Assembly: GCA_015680685.1 (NCBI GenBank)
Contig: MNCI01006953.1
Location: forward strand, 1 to 64,000
Source: Gnetum montanum
Taxonomy: Eukaryota; Streptophyta; Gnetopsida; Gnetales; Gnetaceae
Reading direction: 5' to 3'
Length of the DNA: 64,000 nt
This document shows positions 1-11,648 of the stretch, piece after piece. The notes under the pieces are model-generated. The model searched no databases. It saw nothing but the letters and a program-made list of their open reading frames with translations, and had not been told where the DNA came from. A program made the translations under genes and the position numbers. The number at the start of each line of letters is the position of its first letter. Within the stretch, counting starts at the first letter, position 1.

Positions 1-600
1 CCAGAACATTGATGCATCTGAGACTCGAATGCATCAATCCTTATAGAAAGACCATCTATGCATATTGTTATCCTAGCCTCCATTACCTATAAGTATTAAA
101 AAATGATAGCCCTATCTCCAAATTGTTACTACTACTGTGGATGAACATGGATAGCATGAGGTTGATCACCTTTACCATAGTACTCAAGGATGAAGGAGCC
201 ATACCAAATCATTAAAATGAGTCTTAGGGAGCTATTGAGTATAAAATGCATATTTCAAATGAGGTAGTTGGTCCTTAATAAACACCTACACCTCCTTTGC
301 ATCATGATTAGGAGGTTTGCCAATGTCTAAAAAGAGCTAATGTGACTAAAGGAAATGGAATTGTTGATGCATCCCTAGTAAGGATTTGCATCCTCCTAGG
401 TAAAATGTAGGGGTAGTTCACTAAACAGTCTTCCTCCAAATAAAGTAGGACCATCAATGCAAAGCACATCACATGTGTGTGATGAGTGATAACAAGGAGA
501 TTGGTGTGAATAGCCCTCATAAGAACTCTCCATTTGGGGGTGAAGTTCTTGTACGACCAAGCAATGTCATTTGACTCCACCTCAATAACCATGGAAAGAA
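1..600 (-). pseudogene. Relic resembling a plant transposon-associated protein
   Basis: The minus strand has an open stretch at 592-308 (95 codons) with segments such as FTPKWRVLMRAIHTNLL and LVNYPYILPRRMQ. Further downstream, near the left edge, it reads MEARITICIDGLSIRIDAFE. The order of a 'P.WR...I..NLLP' segment, a 'NLPYI.L..M' segment and a late 'MEARI..LID.L..RID' segment is what I know from the large family annotated as putative plant transposon protein, often carried by Athila-type elements. Stops separate the parts and the sequence runs off the window. The family match is from memory of its pattern and is weak. It could equally be an unrelated degenerate frame. Confidence 0.28.
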
Positions 601-3149
601 ACTATGTTTTTTTATTTGAAGATGTAGTATTGGAAAATTCCCTATGTGTATCAACAACCATTTGAAGTGCCTCCTCCAAGATCTTCTCTATCAATCAAAA
701 CCTAGAATCACCTATGTGAACAACCACAGATGATGGTGAACCTCAAATATGTGACAAGTAAAAGCGATATGCCTCCTCTTCATAATAATCAATCCCACCA
801 CTCATGATAAAGCCAAGGTGATGATAAATTATCTTGACATGCATCTCTAGCCATACTAGTTGCATCAATGCACTGAAGTCCTTAGGACTTCATATCAAAG
901 CTGATTTGAACCGAGCCTCCCAATGTAGATGTTTCTCTCATGATTTTTGCTCCTAAGCCCAGCAATATTCATCCTACTCTCTTTGATCATCTTGTGTAAT
1001 ATCTTAGTAGCTAGACTACTATTAACCATGTGTCTGCCTCCTTACCTCTCATCCTTGCAATCTACTAGACTTTCTTTGGATCTTTTTCTGTGAACTGCCT
1101 CTCTGTGAAGATAAAATACATAACATTAAAAATTAAAAAAATTTAAAATCATCTAAAAAAGAATTATCTATCAACGCTATCAACCTAACCATTACCTTAA
1201 CCCTTTGATGCATAATTTTAGTGGGAACACACTAGATTCTTAGACATTATTGTTTATATAAAAGAATTATATCAAAGTTATCAACCTAGACATTACCTTA
1301 ACCCTTTGATACATAACTTAGTGAGAACAAAGTAGATCCTTGGACATTGTTATAAATAATAAATTTTCAATGAAATGTGTGCTTATGTATCATTATCATA
1401 TGTCTAATGCTTACAAAAAAACTAGTAATTGAACAAAAGCATAACTATGCCTACACTCAAACTCAACTTTCCAAGAGAAACTAGTAGCTTCCCATCCTTC
1501 TAGTAAAATATTCTCTAACCTACTAGTATCTTAACCATACATAGTAATTTTTTTTTTTCATAACAAATTTTTTAACATTCACTAACCTATTAACATCTAA
1601 GCCATACATAACAATTTCTTTTAACATGATAGAATACTTTACTAGATTCATTAATGACATAATTCTCTATTTTTAAAACTTGCTATTTTATTATTTAATA
1701 CTAATACCCATATTCACACATATGAAAACTAAGTTAAAAACGTAGGTTATATTTGCACTTCTAGAAAATTCTACTTTTGTTATCTTTTATTTGGGATTTC
1801 AAAACTTAGGTTATATTTGTGCTTCTAATAAAATTTATTTTCTCCTATATTTTGTTTGGGATTTCATGGCATAGAATGGTCTTGCTCACCTTAAGGGTGT
1901 TTCTTATTAGACTTCCATTAACATCAAAGATAATCCCCTGATGAGATAGCTATTTCAGTAAATTTTAAGTATGAATCTCACTGCAAGATACAAAAACCAA
2001 TTCCTATTTTTTAGGCCTTTCACTAGTGTACTTTAAAGAATTGCAATAGTAATAATATGAGATGCAATAGTAGTATTTTCAAACATCTTTAATAACATAT
2101 TTACCTTTTAAGATGTAATTTTTTTATCTTACCTAGATTGATATATCTTACCTACAACATCCCATAATCCCTTTGCAATTTTTTTATCTTGTAAATTTAT
2201 AAGCATGGGATTAGAAATACCTTTACATTTTATTCTCAAAGCTAGATGATCTAATTGATTCTAGTCTTCAATTTTCATGTTCTTTGCTTAATTCCAATGA
2301 TGCATGCTTCCAAAGATTATATTTATTGCCATTAAACTTTTATATTTCTTCAATGTACTTAATACCACTCGCCATCTTGAAATACTCCTACTTAATGAAT
2401 TAAAAGTCTTGGAACAACCTCAACTAGAAAAACCCAAGCTTTATAGGAGAAATATAAATAAGCAAATGGCAATGAAATAAATTAATAGAAAATAAGAGGA
2501 CAACTTCAAGGCAAATAACATAATTATGTTTGTTATAAAAATTTCAAGATTTGAGTTCAGCTCCTAGCATTCAAGTCTTCTTAGTTCAAGACTTGCAACA
2601 AGCTTGAATAAAGCTTACACAATAAGATGCTTACATGAAGAGAGTGCAACTTAAATTTTCTTCGCATACCCTTTAAAGCATAATGCTTTGGATAAAGGTC
2701 AAATTATAGAGTTATAATTCTTCATCAATTATGGTCAAATTAAGTGTTATGGATTACCTAATATTTTTTGACCATATTTTAGCCTTTTTATTTCCACAAG
2801 TATTGAATAGAATGTATCTTATTCTTAAAATAATCAAAACCACATTGCACTCATAACTAATTTTTTATAATGAACTTGTAGCATGTAATTAATGAATATG
2901 ATTGCAAANTAAACCACATTGCACTCATAACTCATTTTTTATAATGAACTTGTAGCATGTAATTAATGAATATGATTGCAAACTTATGATTCAAAATGAA
3001 CTTTAATTAATTTCATTGTAGTCAATCAAGTTTAATGATAGCTCAAAGGCATCACTAGTTTTGCATAAATAAATCAAAATATTTATTGTAAATTTTTTAA
3101 AAAGGGCTTCAAACTCCAATGGCATATTTCCATTTAATGAAAATATGAA
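601..3149. other. AT-rich stretch without recognisable gene
   Basis: I see no convincing reading frame, RNA gene or terminal repeat here. The sequence is AT-rich with short T and A runs. The only marked structure is the duplicated block around a single N at 2909, listed separately. Confidence 0.5.
2837..2982. repeat. 72-bp duplication around a single N
   Basis: Positions 2837-2908 and 2911-2982 are the same 72 bases with one difference (A or C in CATAACTMATTTTTT). They are separated only by an N at 2909 and a T. This fits two contigs whose overlapping ends were joined without merging, so the second copy is probably not in the genome. Confidence 0.8.
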
Positions 3150-5216
3150 ATAACATTATTCAGTGAAAACTAGAAGTTCATTACCCTTGGAACCCAAAAT
3201 AGGAACAAGTTGTAGAAATGAAACAAAGTTGCACTTCTTAGTGGTTGATCTTAGTGTCTCAGGTATCATCCCTAACTATGATGCCTCTTCATGGCTTGGA
3301 AACTCATGAGACATAAATGAAGTTAGCTCAAAAGGGATTTTTGAATCAAAATACTCATCTCTGAAGAACAACTTATATGCATTGGTATGTCCTTTGACTA
3401 ATATCAGACTTTCATTGAATGCTTGCAAAAATGACCAAGGCTGGACCATCTATACTCACAAAAAATACTGAAAGAGAACACCTTGGACACCTTGTACCAA
3501 GTATCCCATTTCAAAGAATATTGACTCTACACAAGATATTCATCTTCTTTATCTAGGACTTGTTTGCAATCATCATCACAAATTTCAATAACCTTTTTCT
3601 GTGATTTCTTATTGATTTTTCTATCCTTTCTATTTCTAGATATCCTGCAGCTTTATGTCTTGCATTGTTCTAGTAATATAGTTCTACCTTTTTCAAAGTC
3701 CATATAAGCTAATCAATGCAATGGTATTTATTATTTCTAATATCTCTCAAAAATTTCTCTTTTAGAAATCCATGATAGAACTCCATAGCATTGTTTGTGT
3801 GTTGTTGAGCATGTGAAATATCATGATAGGCTTTTGTTCACATCCCTAAGAAATGAACGTTTGAGCCCATAGTAACAAAACAAGAATGGAACATACAATC
3901 TAAATTTGTTAGTATTATTATTGCAACATCAAATAAATATATACTTACAAAATCTATCTTCATTTATCCATTCGCTCTTTAGGTAATTGATGAAATGAAC
4001 ATTCTATTAATGCACATTGACAATCTTATTAATTTCCACAAGAACATCCATAGGATTTTTACATTCATTAATAATAAAGTTTAGATGTGCTACCATTTCC
4101 TTTCTTGTTGTTGAATCTCTAACCTTTGTTGCCAAGTTCTTCCTCTATGTCCTCCAAACATAACAAATGCATAGAATAATACTATAATCAAATACAGACC
4201 TAAAGATTTCAGATAATGTTGCACATTCAATTATGATATCTCCATGTTTTGAACTCAACTTTAAAATTACATAATAAATTTCAGTGTTTTGACTGTTACC
4301 TTACTACATTCATTTTCTCTTTTGAATCATCTAGCATGAAAATATTTATTGTCCATCATGGCTTTTGGAACTTACATCTTCTCATCAATTCAAAAAGCCA
4401 AGCTATGATATCCCTCTTTGTACACCTATAGGAGATCACCCATGCTACAAGCAGTCCATTGTAGTATGAATCAAAACCCATAACTATGTGAAGATGGAGC
4501 TATTTAGAAAAAAACCATTTATATTAGAAAAATGAGCTAATTGCAATACAAAATGTTCTTGACACATGGTTTCTAATGAATACCCAAAATTCTACTTACT
4601 TCATATTTCTTATTGTTGAACGTTGAATCCATAACAAGTATGCTATTTTGAGATAGACCTATCATCCTTTTTAGCATCCATGGTGATTGCAACTTGATGA
4701 TTATTGGGATAGAATATTAGATATTCTCTAATTAATAGTAAAAGAAAAAATGTGTGGCGTTTTTGTACCATAGGTGTGTACTATTTTTATCATGCTTACT
4801 TTTTTTGCATTGTGGTGTAACATCTTTGCAAATATTATAAATGTCCTTTTTTAGAAGAAACATGTCTCTTTTCCATGATACCTTGAATTCTTGTCCTTCA
4901 TTAATAGATCCTTAATATATCTATCATAAATCATATCTACTTAATATCCTTCATTCCATAATAACACTATCTTTTGATATATCTCAAGGAAAATATGTCT
5001 TAATTGAGCATCTCTTTTATTTGACATGGAACCAAGCAAGCCATGATAATAAGCTCTTGACATGTCAACGTGATTCATTTCTTTATATATAATGCATGCA
5101 ACATGTTCAATGCCACACATAATGCAAATTATGAAATTACATTGACAACTGGTCTTTTTACCAGTCTTGTTTCTTTTTCTTCCTTCCTTAGTTGTCACCC
5201 CTATGGTAACATTCAA
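3150..5216 (-). pseudogene. Mutator-like (MULE) transposase, decayed
   Basis: Read on the minus strand with frame changes, this holds the ordered blocks of a MULE-type transposase. The N-terminal part (5216-4941) is basic and Cys/His-containing (KKTSCQCNFIICIMC). Near 4640 is SILVMDSTFNNKKYEV, matching the first catalytic Asp block, where family members have a D-S/T-F motif. Near 4450-4300 come YYNGLLVAWVISYRC and FMLDDSKEKMN, matching the 'PVAW' and second-Asp blocks. Near 4190-3990 is WRKNLATKVRDSTTRKEM followed by FINYLKSEW, matching the helical insertion. Near 3770 is a 'NNAMEFYHGFLKEKF'-like block. Stops and frameshifts are frequent, so it is non-functional. Terminal inverted repeats were not located. 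Some host FAR1/SWIM genes share this fold, so a domesticated relative cannot be excluded. Confidence 0.55.
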
Positions 5217-5914
5217 GCCATATGAACAATGATAACTAATTCATTTATATTCATGGATATCATACAGTACTCTAATAATACGCATTATACAAAATATATA
5301 ATAAAGATTGTTGAGGACATTAGAAATACAAGAAAACCTACCAGGTACAATAAGTGTAGTGGTTTGATCAAGAGCAAGTTTCCTTTTTCCATTTATATTG
5401 GTTTTTGTTCCTATAGAAAAATTCACAGGGAAACATTTCATTTCTTTGTTTGCGTGCAATGAAATCATCCTCTCTTTCTTTGTATATCCAAACAAAGGAA
5501 TCATCGTAAAAATAGGACCATCTTATTTTAGTTTTTGAAAAAGGGCCAATTAGTATGTCTTATATTTCTTATTATCATGTTGTTTCCCAAAAACTAGCAT
5601 GCTCTAACCTTCCTCATATCTATCAGAAAATTCTTTTGGTCACTAACTCAAACTATAATTCCCTAATCTACAAACCGTATAATCAAAAAACATAACTTGC
5701 AAAGTAAAATCAACATCAATACATACCTCAAAAATCAACATGAACTTGGTTTGTAATACTTATCTTATACCAGCTGCAATGCTTCCAAATAGAACTTGGA
5801 TTCATTGTTTAAGTTCATTTGTGAAATATAAAATATTTTTCAAGCAAGTGCAAATTGATGCATCACGTAACTTCTCATAGATTAAAGAGAAAACTACGAT
5901 ATAATGCAACTCAT
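5217..5914. other. Stretch without recognisable gene
   Basis: Two short overlapping open frames on opposite strands (5229-5462 and 5504-5241) show no family motif. They are best treated as chance. This may be the flank or 5' part of the transposase relic to the left. Confidence 0.4.
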
Positions 5915-8112
5915 AGTGCCCTCGCAGAAATGTCTAGTGATTTATATTTACTTACAAATCATAGCTTCTAGTGAACAGACATGCTTCTAGAGAACTTTTC
6001 CAAAGACTACCAAGGGATGCGTATAGGAGCCAACCTGTAGGAGGTTTTGAAAGCCTACTAGCTACCAGAAACACGCATTCACTCTTGCATTGATCTCTTT
6101 GGTGATCTATAAAGCTCCCAAGAATATTTATAAAGCATTGCAAGGGATTGCCAGTAGTAGTGCCCTCGTAAGCTCATCTAGAAAGTGTTATGCTTTCAGT
6201 GACCTGAAAGTACCTGCAAATTGTAGCTTTTGATGCACAGATACATTTTTGCTGAATATTTTCAAAGGCTACGAGTGGGTGCATCTAGCAACCAACTCGT
6301 AAGGGCTTCTAAAAGCCTATGTTCTTCCAAAAGCACACATTCACTCTTGCATCAATGCCTTCAGTGGCTTGTAAGACTTCCAAAAATATTTTGTCGAACA
6401 CTACAAGGGACTACTAGTAACAATACTCTTGTAGGATCGTCTGGAAAGCATTATGATTCTAATGACTTGAAAGTACTTGCAAATTGTAACTTTTGGTGCA
6501 TAGACATATTTTCGCCAAACATTTCCAAAGGTTGTAAGGGGTTGCATCTAGCAACCAACCTGCATGAGCTTTTGAAAGCCTATGTTCTTTTAGAAGCATA
6601 CATTCACTCTTGCATAAATGCTTCTGATGGCCTATAAGACATCTACCAATATTTTGTAGAACACTGCAATGGACTGCTAGTAGCAGTACCCTTGCAANAT
6701 GCATGAGCTTTTGAAAGCCTATGTGCTTTTAGAAGCATACATTCACTCTTGCATAAATGCTTCTGATGGCCNTAGCTTTTGAAAGCCTATGTGCTTTTAG
6801 AAGCATACATTCACTCTTGCATGAATGCTTCTGATGGCCTATAAGACATCTACCAATATTTTGTAGAACACTGCAATGGACTGCTAGTAGCAGTACCCTT
6901 GCAAGATCATTTGGAAAGCATTATGTTTCTCGTGACTTGAAAATAATTGCAAATTGTAGCTTTTAATGCATAGACACATTTCTAATGAACATTTCTAAAG
7001 ATTTCATGGAGGTGCATCTAGTAGCTGACTAACAAAGGCTTTTTGAATCCTACCAATTATCAAAAGCACACATTCACTCTTACATGGATGCTTTTAATGG
7101 TCCATAAGACTTCTAGCAATATTTTATTGAACATTGCAAGGGATTGCTAGTAGCAGTACCCTCACAAGATCATCCGAAATGCATTCTGCTTCTAATGACC
7201 TAAAAGTATTTGTAAATCATAGCTTCCAATGCACAAACATGTTTCAGTAAACATTTTCAAAGACTATGTAGGGGTGTGTCTAGCAACCAACCTGCAAGAA
7301 ATTTTGGAAACTTACCAACTACCAAAAGCACACATTCACTCTTGCATGAATGCTTCTAATGGCCCATAAGACTTCCAGCAATATTTTGTCAAACACTACA
7401 AGGGACTACTAGTAGCAATACCCTTTCATGATTGTCTAGAAAATGTTATGCTTTCAATGACCTAAAAGTACTTGCAAATTATAGCTTTTGGTGCACAAAC
7501 ACATTTCGCCAAACATTTCTAAAGGTTGCGTGGGGGGTGCATCTAGTAGCCAAACCATAGGAGTTTCTAAAAGTCTACGTGCTTCCAAAAGCACATATTC
7601 ACTCTTACATGGATGCTTTTGATGACCTATAAGACTTCAACAATATTATATTAAACACTGTGAAGGATTGCTAGTAGCAGTACCCTCGCAAGATCGATTG
7701 TATTGTGTTATGCTTCCAATGACTTGAAATTACTTGCAAATCGCAGCATCTGATGCACAAACACATTTCCAGTGAACATTTTCAAAGGCTGCAAGGGGGT
7801 GTGTTTAGCAACCAATTCACTGGGGCTTCTAGAAGCCTACTAGCTACTGAAAGCATGCATTCACTCTTACATGGATGCTTCCAATGGCTTGTAAGATATC
7901 TAATAATATTTTGCTAAGTATTGTAAGGGATTGATAGTAGTAGTACCTTCGCAAAACCATTTGAAAAAGCATTATGCTTCTGATGACCTAAAAGTACTTG
8001 CAAATTGTAGCTTCTAGTGAACAGATGCACTTTCGAAGCACTTTTCCAAAGACTGCATGGGGGTGCATTTAGCAACCAACTTGCAAGGGCTTTCGAAAGG
8101 CTACATTTACTC
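5915..8112. repeat. Tandem array of a 262-263 bp unit
   Basis: A landmark of the form AAATYRTAGCTT recurs at about 5959, 6221, 6484, 6954, 7217, 7479, 7741 and 8005. Spacings are 262, 263, 470, 263, 262, 262 and 264 bp. The 470-bp step holds an assembly duplication of 207 bp, so it is also 263. Each unit also has CACATTCACTCTTGCAT and GCAGTACCCTCGCAAGATC-like blocks. Units differ mostly by scattered substitutions. About eight copies are present, with partial copies at both ends. The unit is not a multiple of three and open frames in it do not persist, so it is not protein-coding. It is a local satellite or minisatellite with no obvious relation to the neighbouring elements. Confidence 0.9.
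6560..6897. repeat. Duplications around single Ns at 6698 and 6772
   Basis: A block beginning GAGCTTTTGAAAGCCTATG occurs at 6566, again just after the N at 6698, and again after the N at 6772. Removing the 207-bp offset between the first and third copies brings this repeat unit to 263 bp, the length of its neighbours. The extra copies are therefore very likely joining artefacts. Confidence 0.8.
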
Positions 8113-8596
8113 TAGGGTTGCTACTTCGAGTGCATCCTAGAGTTTTTGTTCCTATTTTTTATGTACTACAAAGAAATGGGGCTAGCATTTTTTCATATTG
8201 ATACATGTGCGATGGAATACACATGATGGTAAAATGAACATCATGCATACTAATCATGCTTTCATCTTTACATATTGATGAAGGGCCACCAACCATTTCA
8301 TAGATTCCTATATATCCTAATATATTGTAAAGAGAACAGATGTAACCATGTCCTTATGGGTACAAGTAATTTGCGTTGCATTGAGCCTGCCGAAGAAATT
8401 GTTAATGTTTTATCAAATATTTATGAATCACGTGAATTGTCAGCAAGTTGTTTTTTTGATGCAAGTGCGAATCCGCGGCACACAACTGAATGATGATCAC
8501 GTAAAAAACATGGTCTGACGTCTACCGAAATGACCATTAAGTGGCGCTGCCTTTAAATCGGAATACACGCTAGTAAACCCAACACTTAACGTAACA
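8113..8596 (+). other. Upstream flank of the O-methyltransferase relic
   Basis: This spacer lies between the tandem array and the first ATG of the pseudogene. A TTTAAAT at about 8551 could be a weak TATA-like box, about 45 bases before the ATG. No clear regulatory element can be supported. Confidence 0.3.
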
Positions 8597-11500
8597 ATGC
8601 TCAATCAGGGAAAGCTCGCTGTGAGCAAGGAAGAGGAGGTGCAAGGCGCTTCGTCTTCGCCTTCGTCGAAACATTCGCGACAAAGGCGGTGCTGCAGCTT
8701 GGAATCTCCGACATAATTGCCGCCGCCGGAGCCGGCGCCAAGCCGTCGCTCGCCGAGATCGCGGTGCGTCTTCAGGGCGGGTAGACCGACGTGGCGGTGC
8801 TGTCGCGAATCATGCGGTTCCTGGTGAGCAAGCGCTTTTTCGCGGCGGAAACCGACAGCGACCGTGACGGCGAGACGAGGTACGGGCCTAGCCCGGCTTC
8901 AAAGTGAATGCTGTCACCGAAATCCAGCGCTCCGCTATTGTTGGCACCCATGCTTGGGCTCATCAACGATGACGCCTCCATCGCGCCGTGGATGCGCTTC
9001 CATGACTGCGTGAGGCGCCGCGTGCACGCCTTCTCGGCCGTGCATGGCACAAACATGTTCGAGTACGCGTCCGTACGGCCGACGTTCGGCCACGTGTTCA
9101 ACGAAGCTATGGCGAGTACGGACGCCGTGTACATGCCTGCGCTGTTGGCGGCGTATGGCCACGGATTCAGGGACGTGTCGTCGCTGGTAGACGTGGACAA
9201 GATCGTGCGTGCATTTCCTAATATTACCACCGCCATAAACTTCGACCCCCGCCATGTCATCGCTGCAGCTCCCCAAATTCAAGGTTTGTATAGCATTGCC
9301 AGCTTCGTGGTTTTATATTTTATAATTCGTTTTCCATCATTTCCCTTGCTTATCAACTCCCTGGCTACTTATCATAAGTATTTAGACTTCTAAGTGTGGA
9401 AGCAAGGAATTGAGGATTCATGATTCTAAAAGTGTTTGTGTACATGTGTCTCAAGAAAAAGTGGGGATGGGTTTGAAGCTGGGGATGTGATAGAAAAAAT
9501 TTAAATATATTAGTTTTTTTTAAAAATTAAATCTCATATATTATAAAAAAACATTGTAGAATATAGAACAAGTACAATGTAAATCCAAAATATTGTTAAT
9601 GCTTAATTTGACAGAATTTGAAAAGATATGGAGGGCATTGAATCCATTTCCTTACTCAAAGCCATAATCTGCCTAAACATATAATTTTTGCAATAACCAA
9701 AATGACAGCAATAAAATGAAACCCTTTTGTTACTGAATCCAATCTTTTTAAAAATGAAATTAAGCCTAAAGCCTCAACCAAATTTATAACAAATCACTTT
9801 TGCTAATACTTTTGTTCAATAACTTACGTGTGAGTAGTGCCATAGGGCCATGTTGAAGACAACCACATTATAAGAAGATACAACTTAACTAAATTAAGCA
9901 CAGCCGAGTAACTCACCTCACCACCTATGGTGATTGAAAACCTTTCGAACAAGGGGGAATTGGCACTAGTCATGATGAAGGGGAAAGTAAAAACAGAGCC
10001 CCATGGCCATTGGCCGTGCTGGTGGCCCATAAGCAAACAGATTTTTAAAAAAAGTTGAATAAGCATCCATCCGTCATGGTGTTCATCAAGCATTCATCCG
10101 TCATGGTGTTCATGACTCATGACCCATAACGATGACCCTGTTTTGTTTTTTCTTTTTTCAGCAGAGATATAAGAAAAAGAGCAACAACCAGCAATGACCA
10201 ATAAACACGAGCAACAACCAGCAATGACCAATAAACACGCGTGAATGCGTGAGTCATGGCGGAACCTTTGACGCTCCCAAAGGCCAATCCATGCAATCGC
10301 AATGTTTACCTCGCAGGCCCCGTCCCAAACTTGATTTCCGTATGACCCAAACTTGGCCCTTCGGCCTTCGGTTACCAAAGCAGCCCTTTTGTGATTTCCT
10401 TGTGTTTGTCTATTCATTCGTACTCCCTGTTTTCTGTAGCCTGTGTTATGCCGATGCCATAGCCTGTGTTATGCCGATGCCATGAATCTTGATTGCTTGC
10501 TGGCCAGTTAACAATGAAATAAAGTTTCTGGAAGATTGACAAGTATGATTTTAATGCACAATGCAGATCGAGACAAAATTTCATTGGAAATTATGAAATA
10601 CGTACCATTGCAGAAATCCAACGCAAACAGTTCGTGAAAATTTATCTGGAATCGCGAATCTCGATCACACAGCTTAAAACCATTCATCTCAATTTGGATG
10701 TGTAATCTTGTTGTAACCTTAAAGTCGCCAAAATCCATGGTCAGATTCAGTCAGTAGTGTTGTTAAGCACTCTTCCTCACTTTGGGCCAGCGGTGCAACC
10801 TTAACGATTTAGTTAGCGTTTATATACTACGCATAGGTGCTAAGGTTTTTGGGTCATAAAACATTAAAACTTGGAAAAAAAATGTCTTTTTCTTTTTTTC
10901 ATTTGCTGTCTTGAATAAATCTCCCTCTGTGCATGGCCTCCTCCTGCAACTGAACGGTGAAGACTTGTAGTCTGTTCAGTTACTTTTTTCTGATCTTTAT
11001 TCTCCACCTGCACTATTCCTGGGTATGTAAAACAACGAACAACGACCAATCCTGCCCGAAATGATGATCAACGGCCAAGAAAAGGGGATTCTCAATTTCC
11101 CTAACTTTATATAATGGCCGCCAGATCTAATGGTTCTGCGGTATCTCGATGCAGGGATCACACATGTTGCAGGAGACATGTTCGCTGAAGTTCCGGGGGC
11201 TGATGCAGCCTTTCTAAAGGTGAGTGCCAATGGCCGTTGCTGTTACCTCATTATCCAAAACGTCATGAACTCTGCCAACATAAGGATGGTCCTGATTCAA
11301 CTAAATAATTGATTAAATTGAATGAAGTGGGTGCTGCACGATTGGCCGGATGAGCAGTGCATAAATATATTGAGCAACTGCAGAAGGGCCATCCCGCACG
11401 ACAGAGGCAAGGTCATCATTGTGGATACCGTCGTCAAAGAAAACGAGGCAGCAGCTCCTGCTGCCACTGAAGAAGACGTGGACCTGGCTTTCGCATTCGA

Positions 11501-11648
11501 TCTTACGATGGTGGCGTTATCGGACGGCGGCAAAGAGCGCAGCGAGAGCGAGTGGAAGGTGTTGCTGCACACTGCAGGATTTGGGCGTCACAACATCGTG
11601 CCACTCTCACCTCCAGATTGGCGGTGCATCATCGAGGCCTTCCTTTAA
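8597..11648 (+). pseudogene. Plant O-methyltransferase (COMT-like), inactivated
   Basis: This is a relic of a SAM-dependent class II plant O-methyltransferase, an enzyme type that methylates phenolic hydroxyls. Exon 1 is 8597-9283 (donor GT at 9284), exon 2 is 11155-11219 (acceptor AG at 11153, donor GTGAGT at 11220), exon 3 is 11328-11648. The joins fall at Q-G and K-W, inside the conserved HVAGDMF...AFLK-WVLHDWPDE region. Exon 1 holds the dimerisation domain (AVLQLGISDIIAAAG). Exon 3 keeps the catalytic His segment (LHDWPDEQC), though the later acidic catalytic position is Asp. Length is about 357 codons, normal for the family. Lesions: a 1-base loss near 8644, stops TAG 8782 and TGA 8905, and loss of about eight codons after LVDV, where the family has the GGGTG SAM-binding loop. 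The exons are GC-rich against an AT-rich setting. Confidence 0.88.
10061..10483. repeat. Three short tandem duplications inside intron 1
   Basis: Within 423 bases are three adjacent-copy duplications: 27 bp (10061-10087 and 10088-10114, two mismatches), 30 bp (10179-10208 and 10209-10238, exact) and 23 bp (10438-10460 and 10461-10483, exact). They lie in the 1.9-kb first intron of the O-methyltransferase relic. They look like replication-slippage or break-repair duplications. Confidence 0.85.

Noticed and set aside
4249-5504. Plus-strand open frames over the Mutator-like relic
   Set aside because: They are antisense to the ordered transposase motifs and carry none of their own.
6230-6637. 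135-codon open frame in the tandem array
   Set aside because: The repeat unit is 262-263 bases, not a multiple of three, so the frame changes each unit and is not kept in other copies.
5915-8112. CRISPR-like array
   Set aside because: Units of 262 bases repeat along their whole length with no short-repeat/spacer pattern, and the window is plant DNA.
10094-10485. Small open frames inside the O-methyltransferase intron
   Set aside because: They overlap on both strands, depend on the tandem duplications and show no family motif. Splice sites on both sides support an intron.
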